NCBI RefSeq assembly: GCF_964355755.1
Contig: NC_092675.1
Span: 1,741,001-1,805,000 of the forward strand
Direction: 5' to 3'
Length of the DNA: 64,000 bases
Source: Antedon mediterranea
Lineage: Eukaryota; Echinodermata; Crinoidea; Comatulida; Antedonidae
Shown here in pieces: positions 50,301-60,206 of this stretch; position 1 is the stretch's first letter; every line of letters starts with the position of its first letter. A program made the translations under genes and the position numbers. The notes below the pieces were generated by a model. The model saw only the letters and a list, made by a program, of their open reading frames with translations, was not told the DNA's origin and searched no databases.

Positions 50301-53300
50301 ATATGACTGGAGTATAGAAGAAGCAAAGAAGAACTTATTACGAACTCACACAACAGCAGTTAGTGCAAGGATGCTGTATAAGCTAGCCCAGGTAATATTA
50401 TGTTCTACAATTTACAATTTTAGTCTAGCATACTCGAAAACTGAAGTCACCATCAGGCATCATCATCTGTCACTTAATATATATAATTTTACCACAAATA
50501 TATTGAGAATTTAAACACATACAAATAAAATGCAGTATATTAATATTAATAATTATATATTACTAATTATAAATATTATAATAATTAATATTACTATTTC
50601 CTATTATCTTGAATAGTTAGAAGAGTTTCATCCAGTGAAGTACTTTTCAATTGACCGTGTGTTCCGTAATGAAACTCTGGATGCTACACACTTGGCGGAA
50701 TTTCACCAGATAGAAGGTGTTGTCGCTGATTACAACCTTGCTCTGGCTGACCTAATTGGTGTTCTACATGCATTCTTTAAGAAATTAGGTAAGTTAAGTT
50801 GACCCATTATCATGAGCAATATAGTAGTGATATGCCAATATGACACATTCATGTCTATATATACATTTTTTTGTAACATAAAGCTGATAGTGTGAACAGA
50901 GCTTTAGGCTACCATGTTTGCATGCTAACCATAAATATTAAGACAATAATTCTTTTCTAAAATTATTTTTACATCAAACCAGGTATAGAGAAACTGCGTT
51001 TTAAGCCAGCTTTTAACCCATACACAGAGCCTAGTATGGAGATATTCAGTTACCATGAAGGCCTAAAGAAGTGGGTGGAAGTTGGAAACAGCGGGGTGTT
51101 CCGTCCTGAGATGTTGCTCCCAATGGGACTCCCTGAAGGCGTGTCAGTCATAGCTTGGGGTCTGTCCCTTGAAAGGTACGTGCTATTTCTATTCCTTCTG
51201 TTATGGTCTGTTGATCCTGTCACAGTCTATTCGTCTATACAGGCTATTTATTTACTTATTATAATGTACTAGTTTTTAGTGGGTCTCCTATCACAAGCCC
51301 ATGGGGTTTCCTGGAGCTCCCTTTCATCTTATTTAATTTTTTTGTTTTCTTCCTTTTTTTTTGTATGTGTATTGTGAGGTGAATAAAACAGATTGATTGA
51401 TTGATAAGATTTTTTTTCTGAATTGGATGAATAAATGTGTTTGTAACCTTTATGTTTTAAATGTGACATTGTTGTGATTACCGTAGACAAGTCAGACATT
51501 AGTGATAAATTCAACCCGACTTGGTGACACAGATTGTAAAGGATAACGATTTGTCTTGCTTTAATTCTTCTTCTATGTCAACTGTAAAATAAAATAGTGA
51601 TAACAAATTCTTAATAAGTTGCAAGTTGTAACATTAAAATAAAATGTACAAAATACTGTATAAATGTACAATTTACAGTATTATGGAAACGTTTTGAAGG
51701 TCTGAAGTCAAATATGGCAATATAATTGTGATTTGTGATATGTTAAGCTCTGTCTACACTATCAAACTAGTTTGAATAAAAGTGTGATGTATCCAAATAA
51801 ATATGCCCAAATATGGTAGTGATATGACATCATTGTGTCCATATATGGGCACATTTGTTTGTCACATAAAGTTTGATAGTGAAGAAAGAGCTTAATGCTT
51901 CAAATGCTAGATTGCCTTGACTATTTAGGAAAAATATCAATGTATTAGGCCTAAACCTGATAAATGTTCAATGTACAACATTATGGAACCATTTTCAAAG
52001 TAAGGTCAGCTTTAGGTCAAATGGAAATTTAGGCGTGATTTGTCTAATTTTATTATCCTGTCCAAATACAAAAAAAAACGTAATTCTTCAAATGCTAGAT
52101 TGCCTTGAATATTTCGGGGAAATATTAATGTACTAAACCTGATAAATGTTCAATGTAGAACATTATGGAAACATTTAGTGGAATTAACTATAAATGTACT
52201 CCCTGATAAATGTTATAACAAATCCGTCATAGCAGTTTCATGAAGATTTACTTCCTCTCTAACAATACATGCTAATCCATTATTCACAAGCTATTTCCTT
52301 TAATTATATCATAATAGCATGTAATACTTAACACATTCAATTAGTAAGGTGTCAGAAGTAGCCTACTTGTGATGTAATAGCTTTTGTTACACTGTACTGT
52401 ACTTGTTAGGGTCATACCATTTAGTGTGTAATTGATAGAAGACTTTAACAATAGGATAAAAGGTTTTATTATGTACTATCATGGTAATATGGTATCTTGT
52501 GAAAAAAAAAAAATACAAAAATACAAATTCTTCCTGCTAACCAAAAGCATTGTAAAACGTTCCAACTGACCTCATTTTGAGACAACATCCACCACCCTGT
52601 TATGGTGTCAGAAACATCCCTACAGTGGGGTTTAAAGTCCCCAGTGGACTTACATTAACCATTTTATTTATTTATTTTATTAAAACATATTTAGGCAGGA
52701 TAACATAATTCAGAAAAAAAAGATCACAAAATTTCTGTTTTCAATATGGTCCTGCAATGACCACAGGCTCAATTGACTAAAGCACTGTCTACACTATTAA
52801 ACTAGGTTGACAAAAAATATATATATACCACATCACATTTTTTGTCACATAAGCTTTGATAGTGTAGACAAGGCTTTACATTAACCACATCATAGGCTAA
52901 ATTGACTAAGACTGGACCAATTCAAACACTGGCTAAAATTTTCTCAGCATTAAATTAGACTGGTTAATTTTACCGACAGTAGTCCAATTTGACCATGTGA
53001 CTCTGGTAGGTTCATGACCTTAACCATGCGCTTCAACTTAAATTTTGTAAACTTATGATAAAACTAATTGCGTGAAATTATCCAAGTGCAATTGGTCAAA
53101 TTTTTCTGATGGCCTTGGGTAAAGTTACCTTTTTCAAGTCCAGGAGTTTATAAATAAATTTTACATAAGCTTCATTAAAAAAAAGAAATATGATGTTTAC
53201 TTACCTATTCCATGACCTATGATTCCTTATTATCCATTAATATCAGGCAGCAGTATCCAAAAGGCTCACGGTATAATTATCTTGGCCTGTGTGCAGCTTT

Positions 53301-54042
53301 TAATCAAAGTCAGGCTGAAACAAGGAGTGGAATTAATTGCTGCATCTACTTCTAATAATGAAAAGCAAGCTTTATATCAGAATATAATAGTCTCTGTCTG
53401 CTCATTAATGTTCCACTGTAAAGTAATAATTGTCACGCTAGAATGATGTACGACGATTGTTTGAAAGATAGTCATATTTCAGGATTATTATACTGAAAAC
53501 GCAATGTAACTTTCGTCGATACAATATTTTAATATTTGAAATGAATACTATTTACAACCCATGAACACAAATTTGTTTTTAAATATCAAGATAAAGGAGA
53601 CTTGTAAAACATAGGGGAGACTATTGGAAAGCTACTAGCCTAGGTCTAGACCCAAACCAAAATAGTTCCTACCTTGACAAAAACACTGAAGTGTACTTTA
53701 ATTTTAATATTGGATGGGCTGGTGGTAGAATATACAAAGCTCTGTCTACACTATCAAAGTGTGATGTGCCCAAATATCACATTTTGATAGTGTAGACAGA
53801 GTTTTACAGTCAGTTACCTAACAGTACTTCAAAATGATATTATTATTTATATTTATTTATATAAAATACTGTATAAGATTAGTAGCTACAATTTAAAATT
53901 ATAACATTAAGTTATTATTTTTGTTTTTTGTTTTAGACCGACGATGATTAAATATGGAATTGATAATATTCGAGAACTAGTTGGTCATAAGGTTAACCTG
54001 CAGATGGTTCAGGAGAATGGTATATGCAGATTAGACAAATGA
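44351..54042 (+). CDS. FARSA: Phenylalanyl-tRNA synthetase alpha subunit, cytosolic
   Basis: Catalytic alpha subunit of the alpha2-beta2 class II enzyme that charges tRNA-Phe. Twelve exons keep frame and give 497 residues (human about 508): 44351-44491, 44956-45096, 45581-45682, 45930-46048, 46354-46446, 47019-47147, 49077-49192, 49606-49690, 50295-50391, 50617-50788, 50983-51175, 53937-54042. The N-terminal winged-helix region ([26 protein letters not shown]) precedes GFSKAMS. Class II motif 1 ([16 protein letters not shown]), motif 2 ([19 protein letters not shown]) and motif 3 ([14 protein letters not shown]) are intact, as are [19 protein letters not shown] and [15 protein letters not shown]. 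Start choice: ATGGCGGACGC matches the expected MAD start. Two points are odd. The intron 8 donor is embedded in a MITE end, and the junction codon before KYDW gives GSQGHKYDW, with His where Tyr is usual. Introns carry many MITEs. Confidence 0.96.
45348..45519 (-). mobile_element. MITE family A copy in FARSA intron 2
   Basis: Ends TAAAGCTGTCTACACTATC and TTTGATAATGTAGACAAAAC. The interior CCATATATGGACATGATGAT and CCATATTTGGGCACATCACA matches the family. Confidence 0.85.
46800..46950. mobile_element. Inverted-repeat element with tRNA-like centre, FARSA intron 5
   Basis: Arms TTTGTACTTTATACTAAGTA and TACTTAGTGTAAAGTACAG are inverted. The centre, read on the minus strand, has a tRNA/SINE-like stretch (CTAGAGGTCATGAGTTTGAG). 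It lies less than 100 bases before the exon 6 acceptor. Confidence 0.6.
47191..47338 (+). mobile_element. MITE family A copy in FARSA intron 6
   Basis: TTAAGCTCTGTCTACACTAT ... AGTGTAGACAGAGCTTTA. Interior GGGCCCAAATATGGTAGTGA and TCCATATATGGGCACATC. It sits 15 bases upstream of a larger TIR element. Confidence 0.9.
47353..48929. mobile_element. 1.58-kb TIR transposon-like element in FARSA intron 6
   Basis: Left end TTTAAAGGGGGGTTCCGGGT followed by TTAAAAT. The right end ATTTTAAACCCAGAATCCCC followed by CTTTAAA is its inverted complement with three differences, about 27 bp in all. TTAA at both edges could be a target duplication. The interior is 1.5 kb with only short ORFs (65-80 codons), none recognised as transposase, so it appears non-autonomous. 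A TAGGCCTAG-rich, CpG-containing segment lies at 47930-48450. Confidence 0.75.
49692..49844 (+). mobile_element. MITE family A copy abutting FARSA exon 8
   Basis: TAAAGCACTGTCTACACTAT starts two bases after the last base of exon 8 (49690), so the intron's GTAAAG donor is mostly MITE sequence. It ends GTTTGATAGTGTAATCAGAG + CTTTA at 49844. The interior is GCCCACATATGGTAGTGATA. Confidence 0.9.
50055..50121 (+). mobile_element. MITE family A fragment
   Basis: CTCAGTCTACACTATCAAAC and TTTATGTGCCCATATATGTT, then TTTTTTGGTCAAACAAGCTT. Heavily deleted. In FARSA intron 8. Confidence 0.6.
50821..50906 (+). mobile_element. MITE family A fragment
   Basis: Right half only: ATAGTAGTGATATGCCAATA, TGTCTATATATACATTTTTT, and AGCTGATAGTGTGAACAGAG with CTTTA. 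In FARSA intron 10. Confidence 0.7.
51380..51410 (+). mobile_element. LINE-like 3' tail
   Basis: GAATAAAACAGATTGATTGA followed by TTGATAAG: an AATAAA plus TGAT microsatellite tail of the same style as the LINE end at 35.3 kb. The 5' limit of the element is not visible. Confidence 0.4.
51743..51894 (+). mobile_element. MITE family A copy in FARSA intron 11
   Basis: TTAAGCTCTGTCTACACTAT ... AAGTTTGATAGTGAAGAAAG. Interior GCCCAAATATGGTAGTGATA and CCATATATGGGCACAT. Confidence 0.9.
52665..52758. repeat. Dispersed repeat pair, copy 2
   Basis: TTAGGCAGGATAACATAATT and CACAAAATTTCTGTTTTCAA plus TATGGTCCTGCAATGA match 38290-38395 with few differences. In FARSA intron 11. Confidence 0.75.
52778..52878 (+). 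mobile_element. MITE family A, short copy
   Basis: TAAAGCACTGTCTACACTAT and CTTTGATAGTGTAGACAAGG with a shortened interior of about 50 bases containing a TATATATA run. Confidence 0.85.
53735..53806 (+). mobile_element. MITE family A, minimal copy
   Basis: AAAGCTCTGTCTACACTATC and TTTTGATAGTGTAGACAGAG flank only about 30 bases (GTGTGATGTGCCCAAATATC), giving a near-hairpin of 72 bp. In FARSA intron 11, about 130 bases before the last exon. Confidence 0.85.
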
Positions 54043-54054
54043 AATAACTGTAAA

Positions 54055-54060
54055 AATAAA
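54055..54060 (+). terminator. Candidate FARSA polyadenylation signal AATAAA
   Basis: AATAAA lies 13 bases after the FARSA stop codon. That would imply a very short 3' UTR, so a downstream signal may be used instead. Confidence 0.3.
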
Positions 54061-54514
54061 TTATAAATATATATGAAAATTTGTAAACACAATTACTGGT
54101 GTCCCTTAGAAAGTAAATTGTATATTTGCATTTAAATTTAAATATTTTTTAGCTTAACCATTCAAGATTCACTATGATTTAAATTACAGGACGGTGGTGT
54201 ACATTTTCACCCGTTTCAGCTGTCCCAGTTTTTAATAAATTCAATTGTAAAAAATGTAGGTAGTGTAACAACAAACATTTTGCACAGATTAAGTTTGAAT
54301 TCTTCCTATGTGTTCAAAACCTTAAATATAGTTAATTAAAGATATGGGCACCAAAAATAACATTCAATATTGCTATATAGATTTATTGTATTTACATAAA
54401 TTCTTAAAAACATGAAATGTTGCATACGACATCAGAAATTTTACTTCACAGTCTTAAAATTTATGTTTATTTGCATGAAATGCCCATTTTGACATGCCCC
54501 CCCCCCCCCCCCTG

Positions 54515-54665
54515 ATGAACGGCTATGAGCGCTCGCTGTCTAAACCAAGGGGCTCTGGATCTTACAGACATTGAAATATGTCGAAAAGGCTAAGAATGCC
54601 TGAGGCATCTAGGGTTGGAGGGCCATTTAGGGTCCCTAAACCAGTGATCTCAGGCCTCTGCATCA
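54515..54665 (-). mobile_element. Relative of the 18.4-kb dispersed element
   Basis: AACGGCTATGAGCGCTCGCT, CTAAACCAAGGGGCTCTGGA and TTGAAATATGTCGAAAAGGC are the complement of the element at 18390-18556. A C-homopolymer precedes it. The 66-codon ORF across it is an artefact. Confidence 0.55.
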
Positions 54666-55059
54666 CACCACTTGGTACAACCTGTCCAGAGATTGGCTTA
54701 TTAAATATTTCTCAAGAGCTGTTGAATCATTTATGGTATTGCCATATAGCTTGCCTAGTGAATGTCTGGCGATCTTAAAACACATGTCAAAGGTCATCAC
54801 TTCTACATACTGTATTATAGTAATAGATTAAATACACCTTGACATTGACAGTAACTGAAGCAAGCATGTTATAAATAAACTGCCTTTAAGCACATCACAG
54901 CTAGTTGTCATATCAATTCATGTTCCTTGTACCCTTTGGCGGCTTCAAGTTTCTATTTATTAATCGGCCTGTATTGTGACTAGGTGCCGTACAAAAAATC
55001 AATCTTGAGTATATTTAAAGACTAAAGTTACACAGCATTATGAATGCTTTTACTAAGTT

Positions 55060-55490
55060 AGTATGGCATGCTGTGTAGCCATGCAATTCAACTGGTAATG
55101 TGTATAGGCATTATACTGCATTTATGAATGTATTGAATGCTGTAGCCTACCATGCAATTCAACTGGTAATGTGTATAGGCATGATACTGCATTTATGAAT
55201 GTATTGAAGGCTGTAGCCTACCATGCAATTCAACTGGTAACGTGTATAGGCATGATACTGCATTTATGAATGTATTAAAGGCTGTAGCCTACCATGCAAT
55301 TCAACTGGTAATGTGTATAGGCATGATACTGCATTTATGAATGTATTGAATGCTGTAGCCTACCATGCAATTCAACTGGTAATGTGTATAGGCATGATAC
55401 TGCATTTATGAATGTATTGAATGCTGTAGCCTACCATGCAACCAACATGGTAATGTATAGACTTTATACTGCATTTATTAACCTTGCTAC
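55060..55490. repeat. 71-bp tandem repeat, six copies
   Basis: CCATGCAATTCAACTGGTAA recurs at 55079, 55150, 55221, 55292 and 55363, and in diverged form (CCATGCAACCAACATGGTAA) at 55434: a constant 71-bp period. Each unit also has GTGTATAGGCATGATACTGC. It lies 1 kb past FARSA, and a family A MITE begins right at its end. Confidence 0.95.
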
Positions 55491-55613
55491 TAAAGCTCGG
55501 TCTACACTATCAAACTAGTTTGACAAAAAATGTGTGATGTGCCAAATCATCATGTCCATATATGTACAACACATTTTTTTGTCACATAATGTTTGATAGT
55601 AGACAAAGCTTAA
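55491..55613 (+). mobile_element. MITE family A copy
   Basis: TAAAGCTCGGTCTACACTAT, AACTAGTTTGACAAAAAATG and TCACATAATGTTTGATAGTA with AGACAAAGCTTAA. The flanking 71-bp array appears to continue weakly after it (CATCCAACCTGGTAATGCAT at 55633), suggesting insertion into the array. Confidence 0.85.
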
Positions 55614-55699
55614 GTGAGAATACTGTGTACCCATCCAACCTGGTAATGCATTAGACATTATACTGCATTTGTGAATGGGGATAAATGGTCTTATAATGT

Positions 55700-56260
55700 T
55701 TAATTCACTACTGACCAGGCCATATTATTCATTCTGTTGAAGAGGAAACTGAATAATTATCTAATTAAATGTTCACATTTTAAAAGTAATACTGTATTAT
55801 TGTTGTACATCTCCGTGACTTTCGTTTAATAAAACGTGTATACGTTATTCCACGTTCCTGGTTACTTAAATACCGCACGGCGTACTGTTGTTTTTCTTCC
55901 GTTCACCAGCATTTTGGCTATTATTCTCGGGGGTTGGGGGGGGGGGGGAAGAAAATTAGAGTAGTCCTGAAGGTATCGCTAATAGGCCTACTAAAACCCA
56001 TCTGCTACCATACACTAGTATTGCTAATTTCTATCTATCTAGGTCTACAAACTAATTTATCTGAGTGTAAAACTGCAAACGATCCCTTGCATAATATTAC
56101 TTACGTGCTTTAATATCGATAATTACTAAGACCTTGTCGCTTAAGGCACGAGTATCCGAAATAGTCATAAATCTCACTAATTATCAGTTATAACCCTTTC
56201 CACTAGCCGTCAGTGTATCATGTATTTATATATTCACATGTTGATTATATATAGGTCTCT
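55700..56260. other. Intergenic, nothing recognised
   Basis: AT-rich with a G-homopolymer near 55930-55950. No exon or repeat structure was identified. Confidence 0.35.
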
Positions 56261-56269
56261 GTATAATTG

Positions 56270-56470
56270 TATTAGAGCGATAGCTAGCTTGGTGGTTAAC
56301 GTGCTTGCCGCACCTCTTAATCTCAAGGTTCGGGGTTCAATCCTGACCTAGTGCCGGGGTTCAATCCTGACCTAGTGCCAGGGTTGTAACTTACGGCTCT
56401 TTTAACTCCACTCCCTAAGCCTCAAATGAGACTTAGTTTATAAGCATGATAAATTATTAAATAGTTTATC
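56270..56470 (+). mobile_element. tRNA-derived SINE with duplicated B box
   Basis: A-box-like TAGCTTGGTGGTTAACGTG, then GGGGTTCAATCCTGACCTAG, which occurs twice in a row (about 56334 and 56356). The body follows: TTTAACTCCACTCCCTAAGC and CAAATGAGACTTAG. The duplication of about 22 bp covers the B box. Confidence 0.6.
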
Positions 56471-56479
56471 CATCCTGTA

Positions 56480-57300
56480 ATCGGCGGGTTACTCGCTGTT
56501 TGTTGGAAAGATGAAAGAAAGAAAACAAAAACGCGTTACAGGAGGAAAAGGATATGATATTAATATTGCTACTGGTAAAGTAGACCTAATACTAATAGAT
56601 GCTAACGGATGTGAAATATAGAGAAACCAATACAGATTTTATAAAGACTTCACGATATTAAATTTCGTTTTAAAACACAGAACAAGTTAAATGGAATAAT
56701 ATTTAACTAAAAGAACAGAATCGTAAACGGCCGATACAAAATATTGATATGCAGCCTGAAATCGGTCAACGGCTTTCACATTCAACATTACGTTGCTATC
56801 TCACGTGATTTGAATGGGTCATTGCCATGTATATGTCGTGCGGACGTGTGTTAATAATGCCCGACTACTCTCCTTAAAGCAAGCAACAACACATTTAAAA
56901 TCCTAAAAAACATCGTGATATTTACATGATTATGGTACTTCAACTCGAGTGCCAACATTTAAAGGAGAGAAAGACGTGACTTCACTACCGTGCTCATGCT
57001 TCTTGAATAGGGACTCATACCGTATTCTACAAAAGCTATTGGATTAACTTCAGCATTTTTAATAAAGCTGAATATAAAGGCCTATAATATATATACTGTA
57101 TTGTATAGAGACTGTATATACCCACTTTTATTTACGTTATTTTGGCCATTGGAAATTATGATTATTACTAATCGACCTATCTATGAAATGCCAAATCCCT
57201 TTTAAAATTTCGTAATTATCTAATTAAAAAGGCTTTTAATTAACGTACGGTAAGTTATAATATATGGCAATAAAGTGTATATCGCAGTTTCGAACTATGG
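56480..57300. other. Intergenic, nothing recognised
   Basis: No supported coding or RNA feature. Mostly AT-rich single-copy-looking sequence. Confidence 0.35.
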
Positions 57301-57309
57301 TTAACATAT

Positions 57310-57480
57310 AAAACTACGTAAAAGCAACCACCAGAACCGGACCAGGAGCGAGTTGGTCCGGCTCACTCCTATAGTCTTTTCGGAAAAGGTCCAGTATACA
57401 CAGTTTTCCCGTGTGTACTTTAAAGAACCCAGTTCATCATTCGAGACGAGTAGGGGTTCACAAAAACACATGTGTCAGGG
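57310..57480. mobile_element. Possible SINE fragment
   Basis: GTGTACTTTAAAGAACCCAG and CATTCGAGACGAGTAGGGGT have the style of SINE/LINE bodies. The preceding GACCAGGAGCGAGTTGGTCC is a short hairpin. Assigned by resemblance only. Confidence 0.3.
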
Positions 57481-57754
57481 GATTACCACCTATCGGATAG
57501 GACAGTCATTAATTTGCTATTGGTAATCCTTGGCCATGCTGAAGCCCGTGCTGAAGACTTGTAGTCGATAGAACACAGTAATTTGTCAAAAGTAGGCAAA
57601 GTATTAGGGCAAATAAAATAATAGAAGTAAGTATACATTAATGCGATATTGTTATTACCAAATTTATTTAAAGTGTTTTCTATCAGAAATCGTGTACTGA
57701 ATAAACAAGAATACATGTGGGACTGTCAAATCCCAAACACGCACACTGCAAAGG

Positions 57755-57980
57755 AAGGCCAATTCACACACTGACGATCGAGCGGTAACGGTTGGCGGAA
57801 AACCGCGTAGCTTGTCCCACTGAGAATCTGTATCTCTATCTACAGTGGAAACCGCCCGTCCACTTTGAGTTGTGTGTAAATGGTAATTAGGAATAACAGA
57901 TTCTATATTGGCCTTAACACGCTGGTGATGGTTAATACTGTTCATAGTGAGTAGAGTGTTGTCGCCAGATTGTGGTCTTT
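57755..57980. mobile_element. MITE family D, diverged copy
   Basis: AAGGCCAATTCACACACTGA, GAGCGGTAACGGTTGGCGGA and AACCGCCCGTCCACTTTGAG match the end structure at 12.4 kb. The right end GTTGTGTGTAAATGGTAATT is diverged. It directly adjoins a second copy. Confidence 0.6.
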
Positions 57981-58433
57981 AAGGCCAATTTACACAGACG
58001 AGCGGTGTTTGTGTTTTTTTTTCTTTTTCTGTCTCAAAATGTCATTTTTTGTTAATGTAATGCGTCCGTATAATATGTTTTATGTTTATGCTTAGGACTA
58101 CAAAGACAAGCCACTTTGGCTTCTGTTTATCTTAACCCATAAACTTTGTAAAATATTGAATATTGAATAAATGTTGTTGTATATTGAAAAAAACAAACAA
58201 AACGGTAAAACAAAATAGAATGTGTTGTTATTCCTTATGACCATATACACACACAACTCGGAGTGAACGGGCAGTTTCCGCTCAGGATATAGAGCTGTTT
58301 TATTCATGAACCTTTTTTACTTGTTTTTATGTGATTTTGATCAAATGAATGAATGAATGAACAGATGTTACGCAGGACAAGCTACGCGGTTTTCCGCTTT
58401 AACGTTACCGCTCGTCATTGTAAATTGGCCTTT
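57981..58433. mobile_element. MITE family D copy
   Basis: Left end AAGGCCAATTTACACAGACG + AGCGG and right end ACCGCTCGTCATTGTAAATT + GGCCTT are inverted. The interior has GTGAACGGGCAGTTTCCGCT and CAAGCTACGCGGTTTTCCGC, shared with the copy just upstream. A T-rich insert and an ATGA microsatellite (58340-58362) enlarge it. Confidence 0.7.
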
Positions 58434-58439
58434 ATCATG

Positions 58440-59230
58440 ACAGATGATGTAGTGACCATGATGGCAGAAGGTGATGAGGTCACAGGTGGCCGATATAATT
58501 ACTGCGATGGTGACGAGGGAACCTAAACAAATGGTTTGTTATACTTGGATATAATATTTATTATCGTTAGTATTAAATTCATATTAATTCAAATTTTATA
58601 GAAATATTGAATAACGATATTGCGCCATACGAAAAGTTAGAATGACGTAGTCTGCTTTGTGTGTATGTAGTCTGCTTTGTGTGTATGTAGCCTGCATTGT
58701 GTCTGATCTAGATCGGTTTTACTAATTAATTATACCAAACAATAAATATTTGATTTGATCGGCTACGTACACATTACCGTATACACGCTACACTTGCCTA
58801 AGCCATACGATGTCTATCACATTAATGATGACCGCGTAAAAACCCCCTCCCACACTAAAATAACAAATATTACCATATTGTCATTATCATAGCAAATACT
58901 ATATTGTAAAATAAATATTATGCAAATGAGGCTGCAAAAAAAGATTATTAAACCAGACAAAATCAAATTAATTTAGTACAAAGACTATGATGACGTCATA
59001 TTGAAAAGAATAATTAAGATTACAATGTAAAAGCTATATTGATTGTTAATATGGTCAATAGCCTGATTAATTTTCTATACCATGGAAATCATATTTGAAG
59101 TACAATATGTAGAACAATAATAATGGGTTATTATGACATATTTTTAATCAAATTAAATGAAACCTAATTAAATATAAAGAAGAGTTCAAAAGTGTACATC
59201 ATTTCCGCACCCTATTGTCGGTCCGTGCTT
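58440..59230. other. Upstream flank of the Ras-like gene
   Basis: No gene recognised. A 20-bp unit GTAGTCTGCTTTGTGTGTAT is repeated about three times at 58647-58706. Otherwise AT-rich. Confidence 0.45.
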
Positions 59231-59416
59231 AATGATATCCGGAGTATACAGCGACCACACAAACCCCCTGCCCCTTTCAGAGAGTACCCAAGTCCTATTG
59301 TTTGTCTCACGTTGTCTTTCCCGCATTGATATAGCCGTTCGCCGTGCTTGCGCGGTTGTCACGACACACATTCTAATCAGTCGATCGCAATTGATTGGCA
59401 AACGCCGAGTCGTGGA

Positions 59417-59423
59417 TATAAAA
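59417..59423 (+). promoter_or_regulatory. Candidate TATA box
   Basis: TATAAAA lies 43 bases before the Ras-like start codon, within a locally less AT-rich block (59200-59460). If it is functional, the 5' UTR would be very short. Position and motif only. Confidence 0.4.
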
Positions 59424-59465
59424 CCAAGACGATGTAGGACTAACGATCACTTGTGAGCATAACAC

Positions 59466-60206
59466 ATGATGGCCTCTCGTCGACGAGAGAACATGCTAAC
59501 AAGGAAGGCTTACTCATACGACTATAGCAAACATTCTCTTCAAACTGTTCGAGTTGTTGTAATGGGAGCAGCAAAAGTTGGCAAAACATCTATTATTTCT
59601 CGATTTCTTAATGGGAACTTTGAGGAAAAATACAAACCAACTGTGGAAGGATTTTTCTGTCGTGATTATAAAAGCGTGGATAATACACGAACTGTTCGAT
59701 TGGAGATTGTGGACACGTCAGGCTCGTTTGCATTCCCTGCCATGCAAACGCTTTATATCGCTTCAGCTGACGCGTTCATTCTCGTTTATTCGTTCACAGA
59801 CTATGAATCTTTTAAAGAGGTTAAAGCTTTGCGTCAACAACTTGTAAGAGAAAAAAAAGACGAAAACTTTCCAATTGTTATTGTTGGAAACAAAGACGAT
59901 ATCGAAGAAAGGGAAGTATCCAAAGCGGAGGCAGACTTGTCTCTGGATGTGAATGATGGTAAGCACATTGTAGTTTCAACCAAATTAAATCAGAACATCG
60001 AAGACATTTTCTTTAAAACATTAAAAGAATGTAATGTTGAAGTTGACGCGTTTCTATCTCCAAAAGTATCAACTCGACGACGAAGCTTACCCGCAATTTT
60101 CTCAGGCCGCACATCAGAGAGCAATTCTTGTTCAAGTTCTAGGAGAAGTTCGTTAATTGTTGAGGAGTATACAGCTTCTAAAGACGATCGGTGTATCTTA
60201 TCGTAA
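59466..60206 (+). CDS. Ras-like small GTPase, RASD (Dexras/Rhes)-like
   Basis: Single-exon ORF of 246 residues encoding a membrane-anchored Ras-family GTPase. G1 is GAAKVGKT (34-41). The effector region is EKYKPTVEGF. G3 is DTSG (83-86) followed by SFAFPAM, which resembles the DTSGxxPFPAM of RASD proteins and puts Ser where Ras has Gln61. G4 is NKDD (142-145) and G5 is STK (near 167). A basic Ser/Arg-rich tail (STRRRSLPAIF, SSSRRSSLIVEE) leads to a CAAX box, CILS, at the end, predicting farnesylation. The N-terminal extension before G1 (33 residues) also fits RASD. Start: adjacent Met codons at 59466 and 59469; the first is used. RASD proteins modulate G-protein and cAMP signalling, but the exact orthology (RASD1/2 against another divergent Ras branch) is inferred from motifs alone. 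Confidence 0.88.
   Translation: MMASRRRENMLTRKAYSYDYSKHSLQTVRVVVMGAAKVGKTSIISRFLNGNFEEKYKPTVEGFFCRDYKSVDNTRTVRLEIVDTSGSFAFPAMQTLYIASADAFILVYSFTDYESFKEVKALRQQLVREKKDENFPIVIVGNKDDIEEREVSKAEADLSLDVNDGKHIVVSTKLNQNIEDIFFKTLKECNVEVDAFLSPKVSTRRRSLPAIFSGRTSESNSCSSSRRSSLIVEEYTASKDDRCILS

Noticed and set aside
54578-54778. 66-codon ORF after FARSA
   Set aside because: It overlaps an inverted copy of the 18.4-kb dispersed element and resembles no known protein.
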